Shown here piece after piece: positions 27,516 to 41,103 of a stretch of DNA of 64,000 bases (position 1 is its first letter; each line of letters begins with the position of its first letter). The position numbers and the translations under genes were made by a program. The DNA is from Palaemon carinicauda (Eukaryota > Arthropoda > Malacostraca > Decapoda > Palaemonidae): the NCBI RefSeq assembly GCF_036898095.1, contig NC_090767.1:30933905-30997904 (forward strand), given 5' to 3'. The notes beneath the pieces were generated by a model. It saw nothing but the letters and a program-made list of their open reading frames with translations. It was not told the origin of the DNA and did no database searches.

Positions 27516-27920
27516 TTAAATGTCCCAGATGTCGTCTCAATAGAGTTTTTGCATTCCTTTTATTCATCCGGAAGCGATTTGAATGTCCCAGATGCTGTCT
27601 CAACAGAGTTTTTGCACTCATTTTATTCATCTGGAAGCGATTTAAATGTCCCAGATGCTGTCTCATCAGAGTTTTTGCATCCATTTTATTCATCTGGAAG
27701 CGATTTAAATGTCCCAGATGCTGTCTCAATAGAGTTTTTGCTTTCATTTTTTTCATCTGGAAGGGATTTAAATGTCCCAGTTGCTGTCTCAATAGAGTTT
27801 TTGCATTCATTTTATTCATCTGGAAGGGATTTAAATGTCCCAGATGCTGTCTTAATTGAGTTTTTGCATCTATTTTATTCATCTGGAAACGATTTAAATG
27901 TCCCAGATGCTGTCTCAATA

Positions 27921-30920
27921 GAGTTTTTGCTTTAATTTTATTCATATGGAAGGGATTTAAATGTCCCAGTTGCTGTGTCAATAGAGTTTTTGCATTCATT
28001 TTATTCATCTGGAATGGATTTAAATGTCCCAATGTTGTCTCAATAGAGTTTTTGCATTCATTTTATTCATCTGGAAGGGATTTAAATGTCCCAGATGCTG
28101 TCTCAATAGAGTTTTTGCATTCATTTTATTCATCTGGAAGGGATTTGAATGTCCAAGATGCTGTCTTAATTGAGATTTTGCATCTATTTTATTCATCTGG
28201 AAACGATTTAAATGTCCCAGATGCTGTCTCAATAGAGTTTTTGCTTTAATTTTATTCATATGGAAGGGATTTAAATGTCCCAGTTGCTGTGTCAATAGAG
28301 TTTTTGCATTCATTTTATTCATCTGGAATGGATTTAAATGTCCCAGATGTTGTCTCAATAGAGTTTTTGCATTAATTTTATTCATATGGAAGCGATTTAA
28401 ATGTCCCAGATGCTGTCTCAATAGAGTTTTTGCATTCATTTTATTCATCTGGAATGGATTTAAATGTCCCAGATGTTGTCTCAATAGAGTTTTTGCATTC
28501 ATTTTATCCATCTGGAAGCGATTTAAATGTACCAGATGCTCTCTCAATAGAGATTTTGCATTCATTTTATTCAACTGGAAGGGATTTAAATGTCCCAGAT
28601 GCTGTCTCAAAAGAGTTTTTGCATTTATTTTATTCATCTGAAAGGGATTTAAATGTCCCAGATGCTGTCTCAATAGAGTTTTTGCATCTATTTTATTCAC
28701 CTGGAAGCGATTTAAATGTACCAGATGCTGTCTCAACAGAGTTTTTGCATTCATTTTATTCATCTGGAAGCGATTTAAATGTCCCAGATGCTGTCTCAAC
28801 AGAGTTTTTGCATTCGTTTTATTCAAATGGAAGCGATTTAAATGTCTCAGATGCTCTCTCAATAGAGTTTTTGCATTCATTTTATTCATCTGGAAGCGAT
28901 TTAAATGTCACATATGCTGTCTCAATAGAGTTTTTGCATTCATTTTATTCATCTGGAAGGGATTTAAATGTCCCAGATGTTGTCTCAATAGAGTTTTTGC
29001 ATTTATTTTATTCATCTGGAAGCGATTTAAATGTCTCATATGCTGTCTCAACAGAGTTTTTGCATTCATTTTATTCATTTGGAAGCAATTTAAATGTCCC
29101 AGAGGCTGTCTCAATAGAGTTTTTGCATCCATTTTATTCATCTGGAAGCGATTTAATTGTCCCAGATGCTGTCTAAATAGAGTTTTTGCATTCATTGTAT
29201 TCATCTGGAAGCGATTTAAATATCCCAGAAGTTGTCTCAATAGAGTTTTTGCATTCATTTTAATCATCTGGAAGCGATTTAAATGTCCCAGATGCTGTCT
29301 CAATAGAGTGTTTGCATTTATTTTATTCAACTGGAAATGATTCAAATGTCCGAGATGCTGTCTCAACACAGTTTTTGCATTCATTTTATTCATCTGAAAG
29401 GGATTTAAATATCCCAGATGCTGTCTCAATAGAGTTTTTGCATCTATTTTATTCACCTGGAAGTGATTTAAATGTCCCAGATGCGGTCTCAACAGAGTTT
29501 TTGCATTCATTTTATTCATCTGGAAGCGATTTAAATGTCCCAGATGCTGTCTCAACACAGGTTTTGCATTCATTTTATTCATCTGAAAGGGATTTAAATA
29601 TCCCAGATGCTGTCTCAATAGAGTTTTTGCATCTATTTTATTCTCCTGGAAGCGATTTAAATGTCCCAGATGCGGTCTCAACAGAGTTTTTGCATTCATT
29701 TTATTCATCAGGAAACGATTTAAATGTCCCAGTTGCTGTCTCAATAGAGTTTTTGCATTCTTTTTATTCATCTGGAAGGGATTTAAATGTCCCAGATGCT
29801 GTCTCAATAGAGTTTTTGCATGTATTTTATTCATCAGGAAACGATTTAAATTTCCAAGATGCTGTCTCAATAGAGTTTTTGCATTCATTTTATTCAACTG
29901 GAAGCGATTTAAATGTCTCAGATGCTGTCTATATAGAGTTTTTGCATTCATTTTATTCATCTGGAAGGGATTTAAATGTCCCAGATGCTGTCTCAATAGA
30001 GTTTTTGCATCTATTTTATTCATCAGGAAACGATTTAAATTTCCAAGATGCTGTCTCAATAGAGTTTTTGCATCTATTTTATTCATCAGGAAATGATTTA
30101 AATGTCCCAGATGCTGTCTCAATAGAGTTTTTGCATTCATTTTATTCAACTGGAAGCAATTTAAATGTCTCAGATGCTGTCTCAATAGAGTTTTTGCATT
30201 CATTTTATTCATCAGGAAGCGATTTAAATGTCCCAGATGCTGTCTCAATAGAGTTTTTGCATCTATTCTATTCATCAGGAAACGATTTAAATGTCCCAGA
30301 TGCTGTCTCAATAGAGTTTTTGCATTCATTTTATTCATCTGGAAGGGATTTAAATGTCCCAGTTGCTGTCTCAATAGAGTTTTTGCATTCATTTTATTCA
30401 TCTGGAAGGGATTTAAATGTCCCAGATGCTGTCTCAATAGAGTTTTTGCATTCATTTTATTCATCTGGAAGCGATTTAAATGTCCCAGATGCTGTCTCAA
30501 TAGAGATTTTGCATCTATTTTATTCAACTGGAAGCGATTTAAATGTCCCAGATGCTGTCTCAACACAGTTTTTGCATTTATTTTATTCATCTGAAAGGGA
30601 TTTAAGTATCCCAGATGCTATCTCAATAGAGTTTTTGCATCTATTTTATTCACCTGGAAGTGATTTAAATGTCCTCTATGCTGTCTCAACAGAGATTTTG
30701 CATTCATTTTATTCATCTGGAAGCGATTTAAATGTCCCAGATGCTGTCTCAACAGAGTTTTTGCATTCATTTTATTCAACTGGAAGCGATTTGAATGTCT
30801 CAGATGCTGTGTCAATAGAGTTTTTGCATTCATTTTATTCATCTGGAAGCGATTTAAATGTCACAGATGCTGTCTCAATAGAGTTTTTGCATTCATTTTA
30901 TTCATCTGGAAGTGATTTAA
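27921..30920. repeat. Higher-order block containing empty insertion sites
   Basis: This block is paralogous to 35355-36843 continued at 39651-41103. The tcccaatgttgtctc marker at 28028 corresponds to 35462 (offset 7434). After a one-unit deletion in the right copy and insertion of element 3, the offset becomes 10183. TTAA at 29468-29471 is the unoccupied counterpart of the element 3 site. TTAA at 30917-30920 is the unoccupied counterpart of the element 4 site. Both were checked by comparing flanking unit variants such as cagatgcggtctc and cagatgtcgtctc. Confidence 0.8.
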
Positions 30921-33049
30921 ATGTCCCAGATGTCGTCTCAATAGAGTTTTTGCATTCCTTTTATTCATCCGGAAGCGATTTGAATGTCCCAGATGCTGTC
31001 TCAACAGAGTTTTTGCACTCATTTTATTCATCTGGAAGGGATTTAAATGTCCCAGATGTTGTCTCAATAGAGTTTTTGCATTCATTTTATTCATCTTGAA
31101 GCGATTTAAATGTCCCATATGCTGTCTCAACAGAGTTTTTGCATTCATATTATTCATCTGGAAGCAATTTAAATGGCCCAGAGGCTGTCTCAATAGAGTT
31201 TTTGCATCCATTTTATTCATCTGGAAGCGATTTAAATGTCCCAGATGCTATCTAAATAGAGTTTTTGCATTCATTGTATTCATCTGGAAGCGATTTAAAT
31301 GTCCCAGATGTTGTCTCAATAGAGTTTTTGCATTCATTTTAATCATCTGGAAGCAATTTAAATGTCCCAGATGCTGTCTCAATAGAGTGTTTGCCTTTAT
31401 TTTATTCAACTGGAAATGATTTAAATGTCCCAGATGCTGTCTCATCAGAGTTTTTGCATCCATTTTATTCATCTGGAAGCAATTTAAATGTCTCAGATGC
31501 TGTCTCAACAGAGTTTTTGCATTCATTTTATTCATCTGGAAGGGATTTAAATGTCCCAGATGTTGTCTCAATAGAGTTTTTGCATTCATTTTATTCATCT
31601 GGAAGCGATTTAAATGTCCCATATGCTGTATCAACATAGTTTTTGCATCCATTTTATTCATCTGGAAGCGATTTAAATGTCCCAGATGCTGTGTCAATAG
31701 AGTTTTTGCATTCATTTTATACAACTGGAAGCAATTTAAATGTCTCAGATGCTGTCTCAATAGAGTTTTTTGCATTCATTTTATTCATCTGGAAGCGATT
31801 TAAATGTCCCAGATGATGTCTCAATAGAGTTTTTGCATCTATTCTATTCATCAGGAAACGATTTAAATGTCCCAGATGCTGTCTCAATAGAGTTTTTGCA
31901 TTCATTTTATTCATCTGGACGGGATTTAAATGTCCCAGTTGCTGTCTCAATAGAGTTTTTTGCATTCTTTTTATTCATCTGAAAGGGATTTAAATGTCTC
32001 AGATGCTGTCTCAATAGAGTTTTTGCATTCATTTTATTGATCTGGAAGCGATTTAAATGTCCCAGATGCTGTCTCAATAGAGATTTTGCATCTATTTTAT
32101 TCAACTGGAAGCGATTTAAATGTCCTAGATGCTGTCTCAACAGAGATTTTGCATTCATTTTATTCATCTGGAAGCAATTTGAATGTCTCAGATGCTGTCT
32201 CAAAAGAGTTTTTGCATTCATTTTATTCATCTGGAAGCGATTTAAATGTCACATATGCTGTCTCAATAGAGTTTTTGCATTCATTTTATTCATCTGGAAG
32301 GGATTTAAATGTTCCAGATGTCGTCTAAATAGAGTTTTTGCATTCATTTTATTCATCTGGAAGCGATTTGAATGTCTCAGATGCTGTCTCAAAAGAGTTT
32401 TTGCATTCATTTTATTCATCTGGAAGCGATTTAAATGTCACATATGCTGTCTCAATAGAGTTTTTGCATTCATTTTATTCATCTGGAAGGGATTTAAATG
32501 TTCCAGATGTCGTCTAAATAGAGTTTTTGCACTCATTTTATTCATCTAGAAGCAAATTAAATGTCCCAGATGCTGTCTCATCAGAGTTTTTACATCCATT
32601 TTATTCATCTGGAAGCAATTTAAATGTCTCAGATGCTGTCTCAACAGAGTTTTTGCATTCATTTCATTCAACTGGAAGCGATTTTGACGTTTAAGATGCT
32701 GTCTCAATAGAGTTTTTGCATTCATTTTATTCATATGAAAACGATTTAAATGTCCCAGAGGCTGTCTCAATAGAGTTTTTGCATTCATTTTATTCATCTG
32801 GAAGCGATTTTGACGTTTCAGATGCTGTCTCAATAGAGTTTTTGCATTCATTTTATTCATCTGGAAGCGATTTTGATGTTTCAGATGCTGTCTCAATAGA
32901 GTTTTTGCATTCATTTTATTTATCTGGAAGGGATTTGAATGTCCCAGATGCTGTCTCAAGAGAGTTTTTGCATCCATTTTATTCATCTGAAAGGGATTTA
33001 AATGTCCCAGATGCTGTCTCAATCATTTTTTTGCATTCATTTTATTCAT

Positions 33050-33680
33050 CTGCTAGGGATTTAAATGTCCCAGATGCTGTCTCAATAGAGTTTTTGCATT
33101 CATTTTATTCATCTGGAAGCGATTTAAATGTCCCAGATGATGTCTCAATAGAGTTTTGTCATCTATTCTATTCATCAGGAAACGATTTAAATGTCCCAGA
33201 TGCTGTCTCAATAGAGTTTTTGCATTCATTTTATTCATCTGGACGGTATTTAAATGTCCCAGTTGCTGTCTCAATAGAGTTTTTGCATTCATTTTATTCA
33301 TCTGAAAGGGATTTAAATGTCTCAGATGCTGTCTCAATAGAGTTTTTGCATTCATTTTATTCATCTGAAAGGGATTTAAATGTCCCAGATGCTGTCTCAA
33401 TAATTTTTTTGCATTCATTTTATTCATCTGCTAGGGATTTAAATGTCCCAGATGCTGTCTCAATAGAGTTTTTGCATTCATTTTATTCATCTGGAAGGGA
33501 TTTAAATGTCTCAGATGCTGTCTCAATAGAGTTTTTGCATTCATTTTATTCATCTGAAAGGGATTTAAATGTCCCAGATGCTGTCTCAATATTTTTTTTG
33601 CATTCATTTTATTCATCTGCTAGGGATTTAAATGTCCCAGATGCTGTCTCAATAGAGTTTTTGCATTCATTTTATTCATC
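33050..33680. repeat. Local three-unit (189-bp) expansion
   Basis: The rare ctgctagggattt variant occurs at 33050, 33428 and 33617, spacings of 378 and 189 bp (six and three units). It is preceded by another rare variant in which caatagagtttttgc has become caataatttttttgc or similar. The same pair of variants occurs once at about 22710-22750. A three-unit block has therefore been locally multiplied. Confidence 0.75.
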
Positions 33681-36600
33681 TGGAAGGGATTTACATGTTC
33701 CAGATGTCGTCTAAATAGAGTTTTTGAATTCCTTTTATTCATCTGTAAGCGATTTGAATGTCCCAGATGCTGTCTCAACAGAGTTTTTGCACTCATTTTA
33801 TTCATCTGGAAGCAAATTAAATGTCCCAGATGCTGTCTCATCAGAGTTTTTGCATCCATTTTATTCATCTGGAAGCGATTTAAATGTCCCAGATGCTGTC
33901 TAAATAGAGTTTTTGCATTCATTGTATTCATCTGGAAGCGATTTAAATGTCCCAGATGTTGTCTCAATAGAGTTTTTGCATTAATTTTAATCATCTGGAA
34001 GCAATTTAAGTGTCCCAGTTGCTGTCTCAATAGAGTGTTTGCCTTTATTTTATTCAACTGGAAATGATTTAAATGTCCCAGATGCTGTCTCAACACAGTT
34101 TTTGCATTCATTTTATTCATCTGAAAGGGATTTAAATGTCCCAGATGCTGTCTCAATAGAGTTTTTGCATCTATTTTATTCACCTGGAAGCGATTTAAAT
34201 GTCCCAGATGCTGTCTCAACAGAGTTTTTGCATTCATTTTATTCATCTGGAAGCGATTTAAATGTCCCAAATGCTGTCTCAACAGAGTTCTTGCATCTAT
34301 TTTATTCACCTGGAAGCGATTTAAATGTCCCAGATGCTGTCTCAATAGAGTTTTTGCATTCATTTTATTTATCTGGAAGCGATTTAAATGTCCCAGATGC
34401 TGTCTCAACTGAGTTTTTGCATTCATTTTATTCATCTGGAAGCGATTTAAATGTCCCCGATGCTGTCTCAATAGAGTTTTTGCATTCATTTTATTCATCT
34501 GGAAGCGATTTTGACGTTTAAGATGCCGTCTCAATAGAGTTTTTGCATTCATTTTATTCATCTGGAAGCGATTTAAATGTCCCAGATGCTGTCTCAATAG
34601 AGTTTTTGCATTCATTTTATTCATCTGGAAGCGATTTTGACGTTTCAGATGCTGTCTCAATAGAGTTTTTGCATTAATTTCATTCATCTGGAAGCGATTT
34701 TGATGTTTCAGATGCTGTCTCAATAGAGTTTTTGCATTCATTTTATTCATCTGGAAGGGATTTGAATGTCCCAGATGCTGTCTCAACAGAGTTTTTGCAT
34801 CCATTTTATTCATCTGGAAGGGATTTGAATGTCCCAGATGCTGTCTCAACAGAGTTTTTGCATCCATTTTATTCATCTGAAAGGGATTTAAATGTCCCAG
34901 ATGCTGTCTCAATAGAGTTTTTGCATTCATTTTATTCATCTGGAAGCGATTTAAATGTCCCAGATGCTGTCTCAACAGATTTTTTGCATTCATTTTATTC
35001 ATCTGGAAGGGATTTAAATGTCCCAGATGCTGTCTCAACAGAGTTTTGGCATTCATTTTATTCATCTGGAAGGGTTTTAAATGTCCCAGATGCTGTCTCA
35101 ATAGAGTTTCTGCATCTATTTTATTCATCAGGAAACGATTTAAATGTCCCAGATGCTGTCTCAATAGAGTTTTTGCTTTCATTTTTTTCATCTGGAAGGG
35201 ATTTAAATGTCCCAGTTGCTGTCTCAATAGAGTTTTTGCATTCATTTTATTCATCTGGAAGGGATTTAAATGTCCCAGATGCTGTCTTAATTGAGTTTTT
35301 GCATCTATTTTATTCATCTGGAAACGATTTAAATGTCCCAGATGCTGTCTCAATAGAGTTTTTGCTTTAATTTCATTCATATGGAAGGGATTTAAATGTC
35401 CCAGTTGCTGTGTCAATAGAGTTTTTGCATTCATTTTATTCATCTGGAATGGATTTAAATGTCCCAATGTTGTCTCAATAGAGTTTTTGCATTCATTTTA
35501 TTCATCTGGAAGGGATTTAAATGTCCCAGATGCTGTCTCAATAGAGTTTTTGCATTCATTTTATTCATCTGGAAGGGATTTGAATGTCCAAGATGCTGTC
35601 TTAATTGAGATTTTGCATCTATTTTATTCATCTGGAAACGATTTAAATATCCCAGTTGCTGTCTCAATAGAGTTTTTGCTTTAATTTTATTCATATGGAA
35701 GGGATTTAAATGTCCCAGTTGCTGTGTCAATAGAGTTTTTGCATTCATTTTATTCATCTGGAATGGATTTAAATGTCCCAGATGTTGTCTCAATAGAGTT
35801 TTTGCATTAATTTTATTCATATGGAAGCGATTTAAATGTCCCAGATGCTGTCTCAATAGAGTTTTTGCATTCATTTTATTCATCTGGAATGGATTTAAAT
35901 GTCCCAGATGTTGTCTCAATAGAGTTTTTGCATTCATTTTATCCATCTGGAAGCGATTTAAATGTACCAGATGCTCTCTCAATAGAGATTTTGCATTCAT
36001 TTTATTCAACTGGAAGAAATTTAAATGTCCCAGATGCTGTCTCAAAAGAGTTTTTGCATTTATTTTATTCATCTGAAAGGGATTTAAATGTCCCAGATGC
36101 TGTCTCAATAGAGTTTTTGCATCTATTTTATTCACCTGGAAGCGATTTAAATGTACCAGATGCTGTCTCAACAGAGTTTTTGCATTCATTTTATTCATCT
36201 GGAAGCGATTTAAATGTCCCAGATGCTGTCTCAACAGAGTTTTTGCATTCATTTTATTCAAATGGAAGCGATTTAAATGTCTCAGATGCTCTCTCAATAG
36301 AGTTTTTGCATTCATTTTATTCATCTGGAAGCGATTTAAATGTCACATATCCTGTCTCAATAGAGTTTTTGCATTCATTTTATTCATCTGGAAGGGATTT
36401 AAATGTCCCAGATGTTGTCTCAATAGAGTTTTTGCATTCATTTTATTCATCTGGAAGCGATTTAAATGTCTCATATGCTGTCTCAACAGAGTTTTTGCAT
36501 TCATTTTATTCATTTGGAAGCAATTTAAATGTCCCAGAGGCTGTCTCAATAGAGTTTTTGCATCCATTTTATTCATCTGGAAGCGATTTAATTGTCCCAG

Positions 36601-36843
36601 ATGCTGTCTAAATAGAGTTTTTGCATTCATTGTATTCATCTGGAAGCGATTTAAATATCCCAGATGCTGTCTCAATAGAGTGTTTGCATTTATTTTATTC
36701 AACTGGAAATGATTCAAATGTCCGAGATGCTGTCTCAACACAGTTTTTGCATTCATTTTATTCATCTGAAAGGGATTTAAATATCCCAGATGCTGTCTCA
36801 ATAGAGTTTTTGCATCTATTTTATTCACCTGGAAGCAATTTAA

Positions 36844-39650
36844 CCCTGGATAGGTACGGTCCTCGGACACCCCTTTAAGGGTATACTCGGACGCGAACGA
36901 CCCCGACGCCAAAAAAAATTCTTGAAAAATCAGTTTTTGCAGTAACCTCCTTTTTTCTTTTGCCCAAAAAAACTTCAATGAATGCTTAAAACAACTGTAA
37001 AGATAAATACTACTCATCTGCAGAAAAACTATTTATTATAAATATTTTAAAAAATTAAGTAGAAAAAAAAAAGACCTGACATAAAAATTCATAAAAAAAA
37101 AGTTTATACATATATACACAAATCCTTTTAGGAATTGATTCTTGAATGTTTAGGACACATCTTGATGTATTTTGGATGAAGTCAGACCCATGGAGGTGAA
37201 GATCTGAAATGAGAAAAAAAAGGTAACTTTTTTTGGCCAAAAAAATTTGTCCAAATTTCATGAATTTTTTTGGGTACCCAAATGAAATAGGAAGTGGCTA
37301 ATTTTTTTAGGGAATAAACATATGTTATCCTAAAATAGAAATATGTAAAAAAATCTTCATTATTTTGTAAATTACATTTATATCAGGGGCCATATCTAAA
37401 GGTAATTTTTTGAGTACTTGGAAATTTCGTAAAAAAATACATATATTTAATATATAATATGATATTTATGCAGGTAAAAATATACCAAGATATCACAAAT
37501 TCTATAGGGAACAAGAATATATATAGATAGGGCAGCTTACGCTTCGGATATGTCCACAAAATGGCCGCCAACCACACTGACTCAGACTCCCTAATCTGCC
37601 ACTTGAAATGTAGGAAGGGTATGTCCATTTCAAGGTGTTATTTACTAATCTAATTATTATTGGATATGCATAAAAATTGTATGGTGGGTTGCTGGATAAT
37701 TGTCGATTATTTTACGACTATAAAATTAAAATTCTGACCCAAAAAATTTTTTTTGAAGGGAAATAAAATCGAAAAAAAAAATGTAAAACAATATTTTAGC
37801 TAAAAAAATTTGATGATATTCAATCAAAAAAAAAGTAAACAAAATTTTCCGACAAATAAACATCTAGAGGAATCATTACTCTGTGATAGTTCCTTAGTAC
37901 GTAGTAATTTTGAAAGAATTGGGAAAAAACGAAAAAATGGCAATCACCGGAAAATCGAACACATACCTATATATACGCCATATCTGGCTAAAAAAAAGAT
38001 AGGCATGGGTAGCCAGATCATCTAGAAACACTTTCCAACACTATAAAAATATAAGTTTTGCGACACTACTTGCCAATTCCTTACGGTAACATGACTAAGC
38101 AAAAAAATGCAAAACAAATAAAAAGGGGCACTCGTGGAAAAATGGCCATTCTAATATATGGCATTTCAGAAAAAAAAAAAATTTCAGCCACGTGCTAGGC
38201 AAACCATCAAGGCATATTTTCCGACAAATAAACATATAAATGAAATATTACTCTGTGATAGTTCCTTAGTACGTAGTAATTTTGAAAGAAATGGGAAAAA
38301 ACGAAAAAATGGCAATCACAGGAAAATCGAACACATACTTATATATACGCCATATCTGGCTAAAAAAAAAATAGGCATGGGTAGCCAGATCATCTAGAAA
38401 CACTTTCCAACACTATAAAAATATAAGTTTTGCGACACTACTTGCCAATTCCTTACGGTAACATGACTAAGCAAAAAAATGCAAAACAAATAAAAAGGGG
38501 CACTCGCGGAAAAATGCCCAACATTCTAATATACGGCATCTCAGATAAAAAAAAAGACATGCACGTGTTAGCCCAACCATCAGGGCACACTTTCTAACAC
38601 ATAAACATGAAAAAAAAATCAATAATATACGGCAATTCCTTACTACGTAGTAAATTTTTACAAATATTGAAAAAAAACAGAAATTGGCAACCGCAGTTAA
38701 ATACCCAATATACCAATAACTACGTCGTATCTGACAAAAACAAAATCACGCATGGGTAGCCAGATCATCTAGACACACTTTCCAACATTAAAAAAGCAAA
38801 AGTTTTACGACACTATTTCGCAATATCTTACGGAAAAATGACTTGGCAAAAAAATTTAAAAAAATTAAAAAGGGACACTCGCGGTAAAATGCCCGACATT
38901 CTAATATACGACATCTCAGATAAAAAAAAAGACATGCACGTGTTAGCCCAACCATCAAGGCACACTTTCTAACACATAAACATGAAAAAAAAATGAATAA
39001 TATACGGCAATTCCTTACTACGTAATAATTTTTACAAATATTGAAAAAAAAACAGAAATTGGTAACCGCAGTTAAATACCCAATATACCAATAACTACGT
39101 CGTATCTGACAAAAACAAAGTCATGCATGGGTAGCCAGATCATCTAGACACACTTTCCAACACTAAACAAGCAAAAGTTTTACGACACTATTTGGCAATA
39201 TCTTACGGAAAAATGACTTGGCAAAAAAATGAAAAAAAATGAAAAAGGGGCACTCGCGGTAAAATGGTCCTCGTGGTGATGAACGACATTTTAACTAAAA
39301 AAAAAAAACATGCACATGGTAGCCAAACAATCCACCAAGACTTTCCACAACTGATAACCTATACAAGTTGCACCATTCTACGACAATTTCATAATACGTA
39401 ATAACTTTGATAATTATGCAAACTACCTCAGAAGGGTAAACTCGGACGCGAACGACCCCGACGCGTCTCAGAAATCGGGGAAGGAGTACAGCTACAGCAA
39501 TGCACATCTGGACACTACTAGAGCGTGTAGGGGAGACACCTCCTGCAGGTCGATCACCCACAAATTCAGTCACAGGGGTGAGTCACGTGAGAAAAACCTG
39601 TTTTTTTTTGACGCTCGGGGTCGCAAACGACCCACCGTACCTATCCAGGG
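36844..39650 (-). mobile_element. piggyBac-like non-autonomous element 3 (2807 bp, inverted)
   Basis: Same element family in the opposite orientation to the others. The end at 36844 is the right-type end (tcctcggacacccctttaag) and the end at 39650 is the left-type end with the gggtcg hairpin. TTAA lies at 36840-36843 and 39651-39654. It has four internal repeats, and no transposase is present. The two satellite flanks are contiguous in the paralogous block at 29468-29471. This is therefore a clean insertion that happened after that block was duplicated. Confidence 0.9.
37855..39295 (-). repeat. Internal tandem repeats of element 3, four copies
   Basis: The reverse-complement landmark (agccagatcatctaga) occurs at roughly 38011, 38377, 38759 and 39133. 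Read in element orientation, the order is two type A copies then two type B, as in element 2. Confidence 0.85.
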
Positions 39651-41103
39651 TTAAATGTCCCAGATGCGGTCTCAACAGAGTTTTTGCATTCATTTTATTC
39701 ATCTGGAAGCGATTTAAATGTCCCAGATGCTGTCTCAACACAGTTTTTGCATTCATTTTATTCATCTGAAAGGGATTTAAATATCCCAGATGCTGTCTCA
39801 ATAGAGTTTTTGCATCTATTTTATTCACCTGGAAGCGATTTAAATGTCCCAGATGCGGTCTCAACAGAGTTTTTGCATTCATTTTATTCATCAGGAAACG
39901 ATTTAAATGTCCCAGTTGCTGTCTCAATAGAGTTTTTGCATTCTTTTTATTCATCTGGAAGGGATTTAAATGTCCCAGATGCTGTCTCAATAGAGTTTTT
40001 GCATCTATTTTATTCATCAGGAAACGATTTAAATTTCCAAGATGCTGTCTCAATAGAGTTTTTGCATTCATTTTATTCAACTGGAAGCGATTTAAATGTC
40101 TCAGATGCTGTCTATATAGAGTTTTTGCATTCATTTTATTCATCTGGAAGGGATTTGAATGTCCCAGATGCTGTCTCAATAGAGTTTTTGCATCTATTTT
40201 ATTCATCAGGAAACGATTTAAATTTCCAAGATGCTGTCTCAATAGAGTTTTTGCATCTATTTTATTCATCAGGAAATGATTTAAATGTCCCAGATGCTGT
40301 CTCAATAGAGTTTTTGCATTCATTTTATTCAGCTGGAAGCAATTTAAATGTCTCAGATGCTGTCTCAATAGAGTTTTTGCATTCATTTTATTCATCAGGA
40401 AGCGATTTAAATGTCCCAGATGCTGTCTCAATAGAGTTTTTGCATCTATTCTATTCATCAGGAAACGATTTAAATGTCCCAGATGCTGTCTCAATAGAGT
40501 TTTTGCATTCATTTTATTCATCTGGAAGGGATTTAAATGTCCCAGTTGCTGTCTCAATAGAGTTTTTGCATTCATTTTATTCATCTGGAAGGGATTTAAA
40601 TGTCCCAGATGCTGTCTCAATAGAGTTTTTGCATTCATTTTATTCATCTGGAAGCGATTTAAATGTCCCAGATGCTGTCTCAATAGAGATTTTGCATCTA
40701 TTTTATTCAACTGGAAGCGATTTAAATGTCCCTGATGCTGTCTCAACACAGTTTTTGCATTTATTTTATTCATCTGAAAGGGATTTAAATATCCCAGATG
40801 CTGTCTCAATAGAGTTTTTGCATCTATTTTATTCACCTGGAAGTGATTTAAATGTCCTCTATGCTGTCTCAACAGAGATTTTGCATTCATTTTATTCATC
40901 TGGAAGCGATTTAAATGTCCCAGATGCTGTCTCAACAGAGTTTTTGCATTCATTTTATTCAACTGGAAGCGATTTGAATGTCTCAGATGCTGTCTCAATA
41001 GAGTTTTTGCATTCATTTTATTCATCTGGAAGCGATTTAAATGTCACAGATGCTGTCTCAATAGAGTTTTTGCATTTATTTTATTCATCTGGAAGGGATA
41101 TAA
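39651..41103. repeat. 63-bp satellite array, segment 4
   Basis: About 23 units between elements 3 and 4. The segment is colinear with 29468-30920 at a constant offset of 10183 bp. The last unit before element 4 ends ggaagggatataa, so the left-hand target sequence is ATAA rather than TTAA. Confidence 0.95.

Larger units (their letters stand above)
27516..36843. repeat. 63-bp satellite array, segment 3
   Basis: About 148 units. This segment contains one long block (about 27920-30920) that recurs almost unit for unit at 35355-36843 plus 39651-41103, the second copy being interrupted by element 3. It also contains a local three-unit expansion at about 33050-33680. It ends at the TTAA that forms one target duplication of element 3. 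Plus and minus frames stay open for up to about 600 codons here, for the same arithmetic reason as elsewhere in the array. Confidence 0.97.

Noticed and set aside
2187..35467. Very long minus- and plus-strand open frames (up to about 615 codons) with 21-residue repeats
   Set aside because: They are a consequence of a 63-bp satellite period. They occur on both strands over the same bases, with non-synonymous variation and scattered stops and no start, promoter or splice context.
36844..39650. Element 3 as an inverted duplication of flanking array
   Set aside because: The satellite on both sides keeps the same orientation and is contiguous at the empty site 29468-29471. Only the element itself is inverted.
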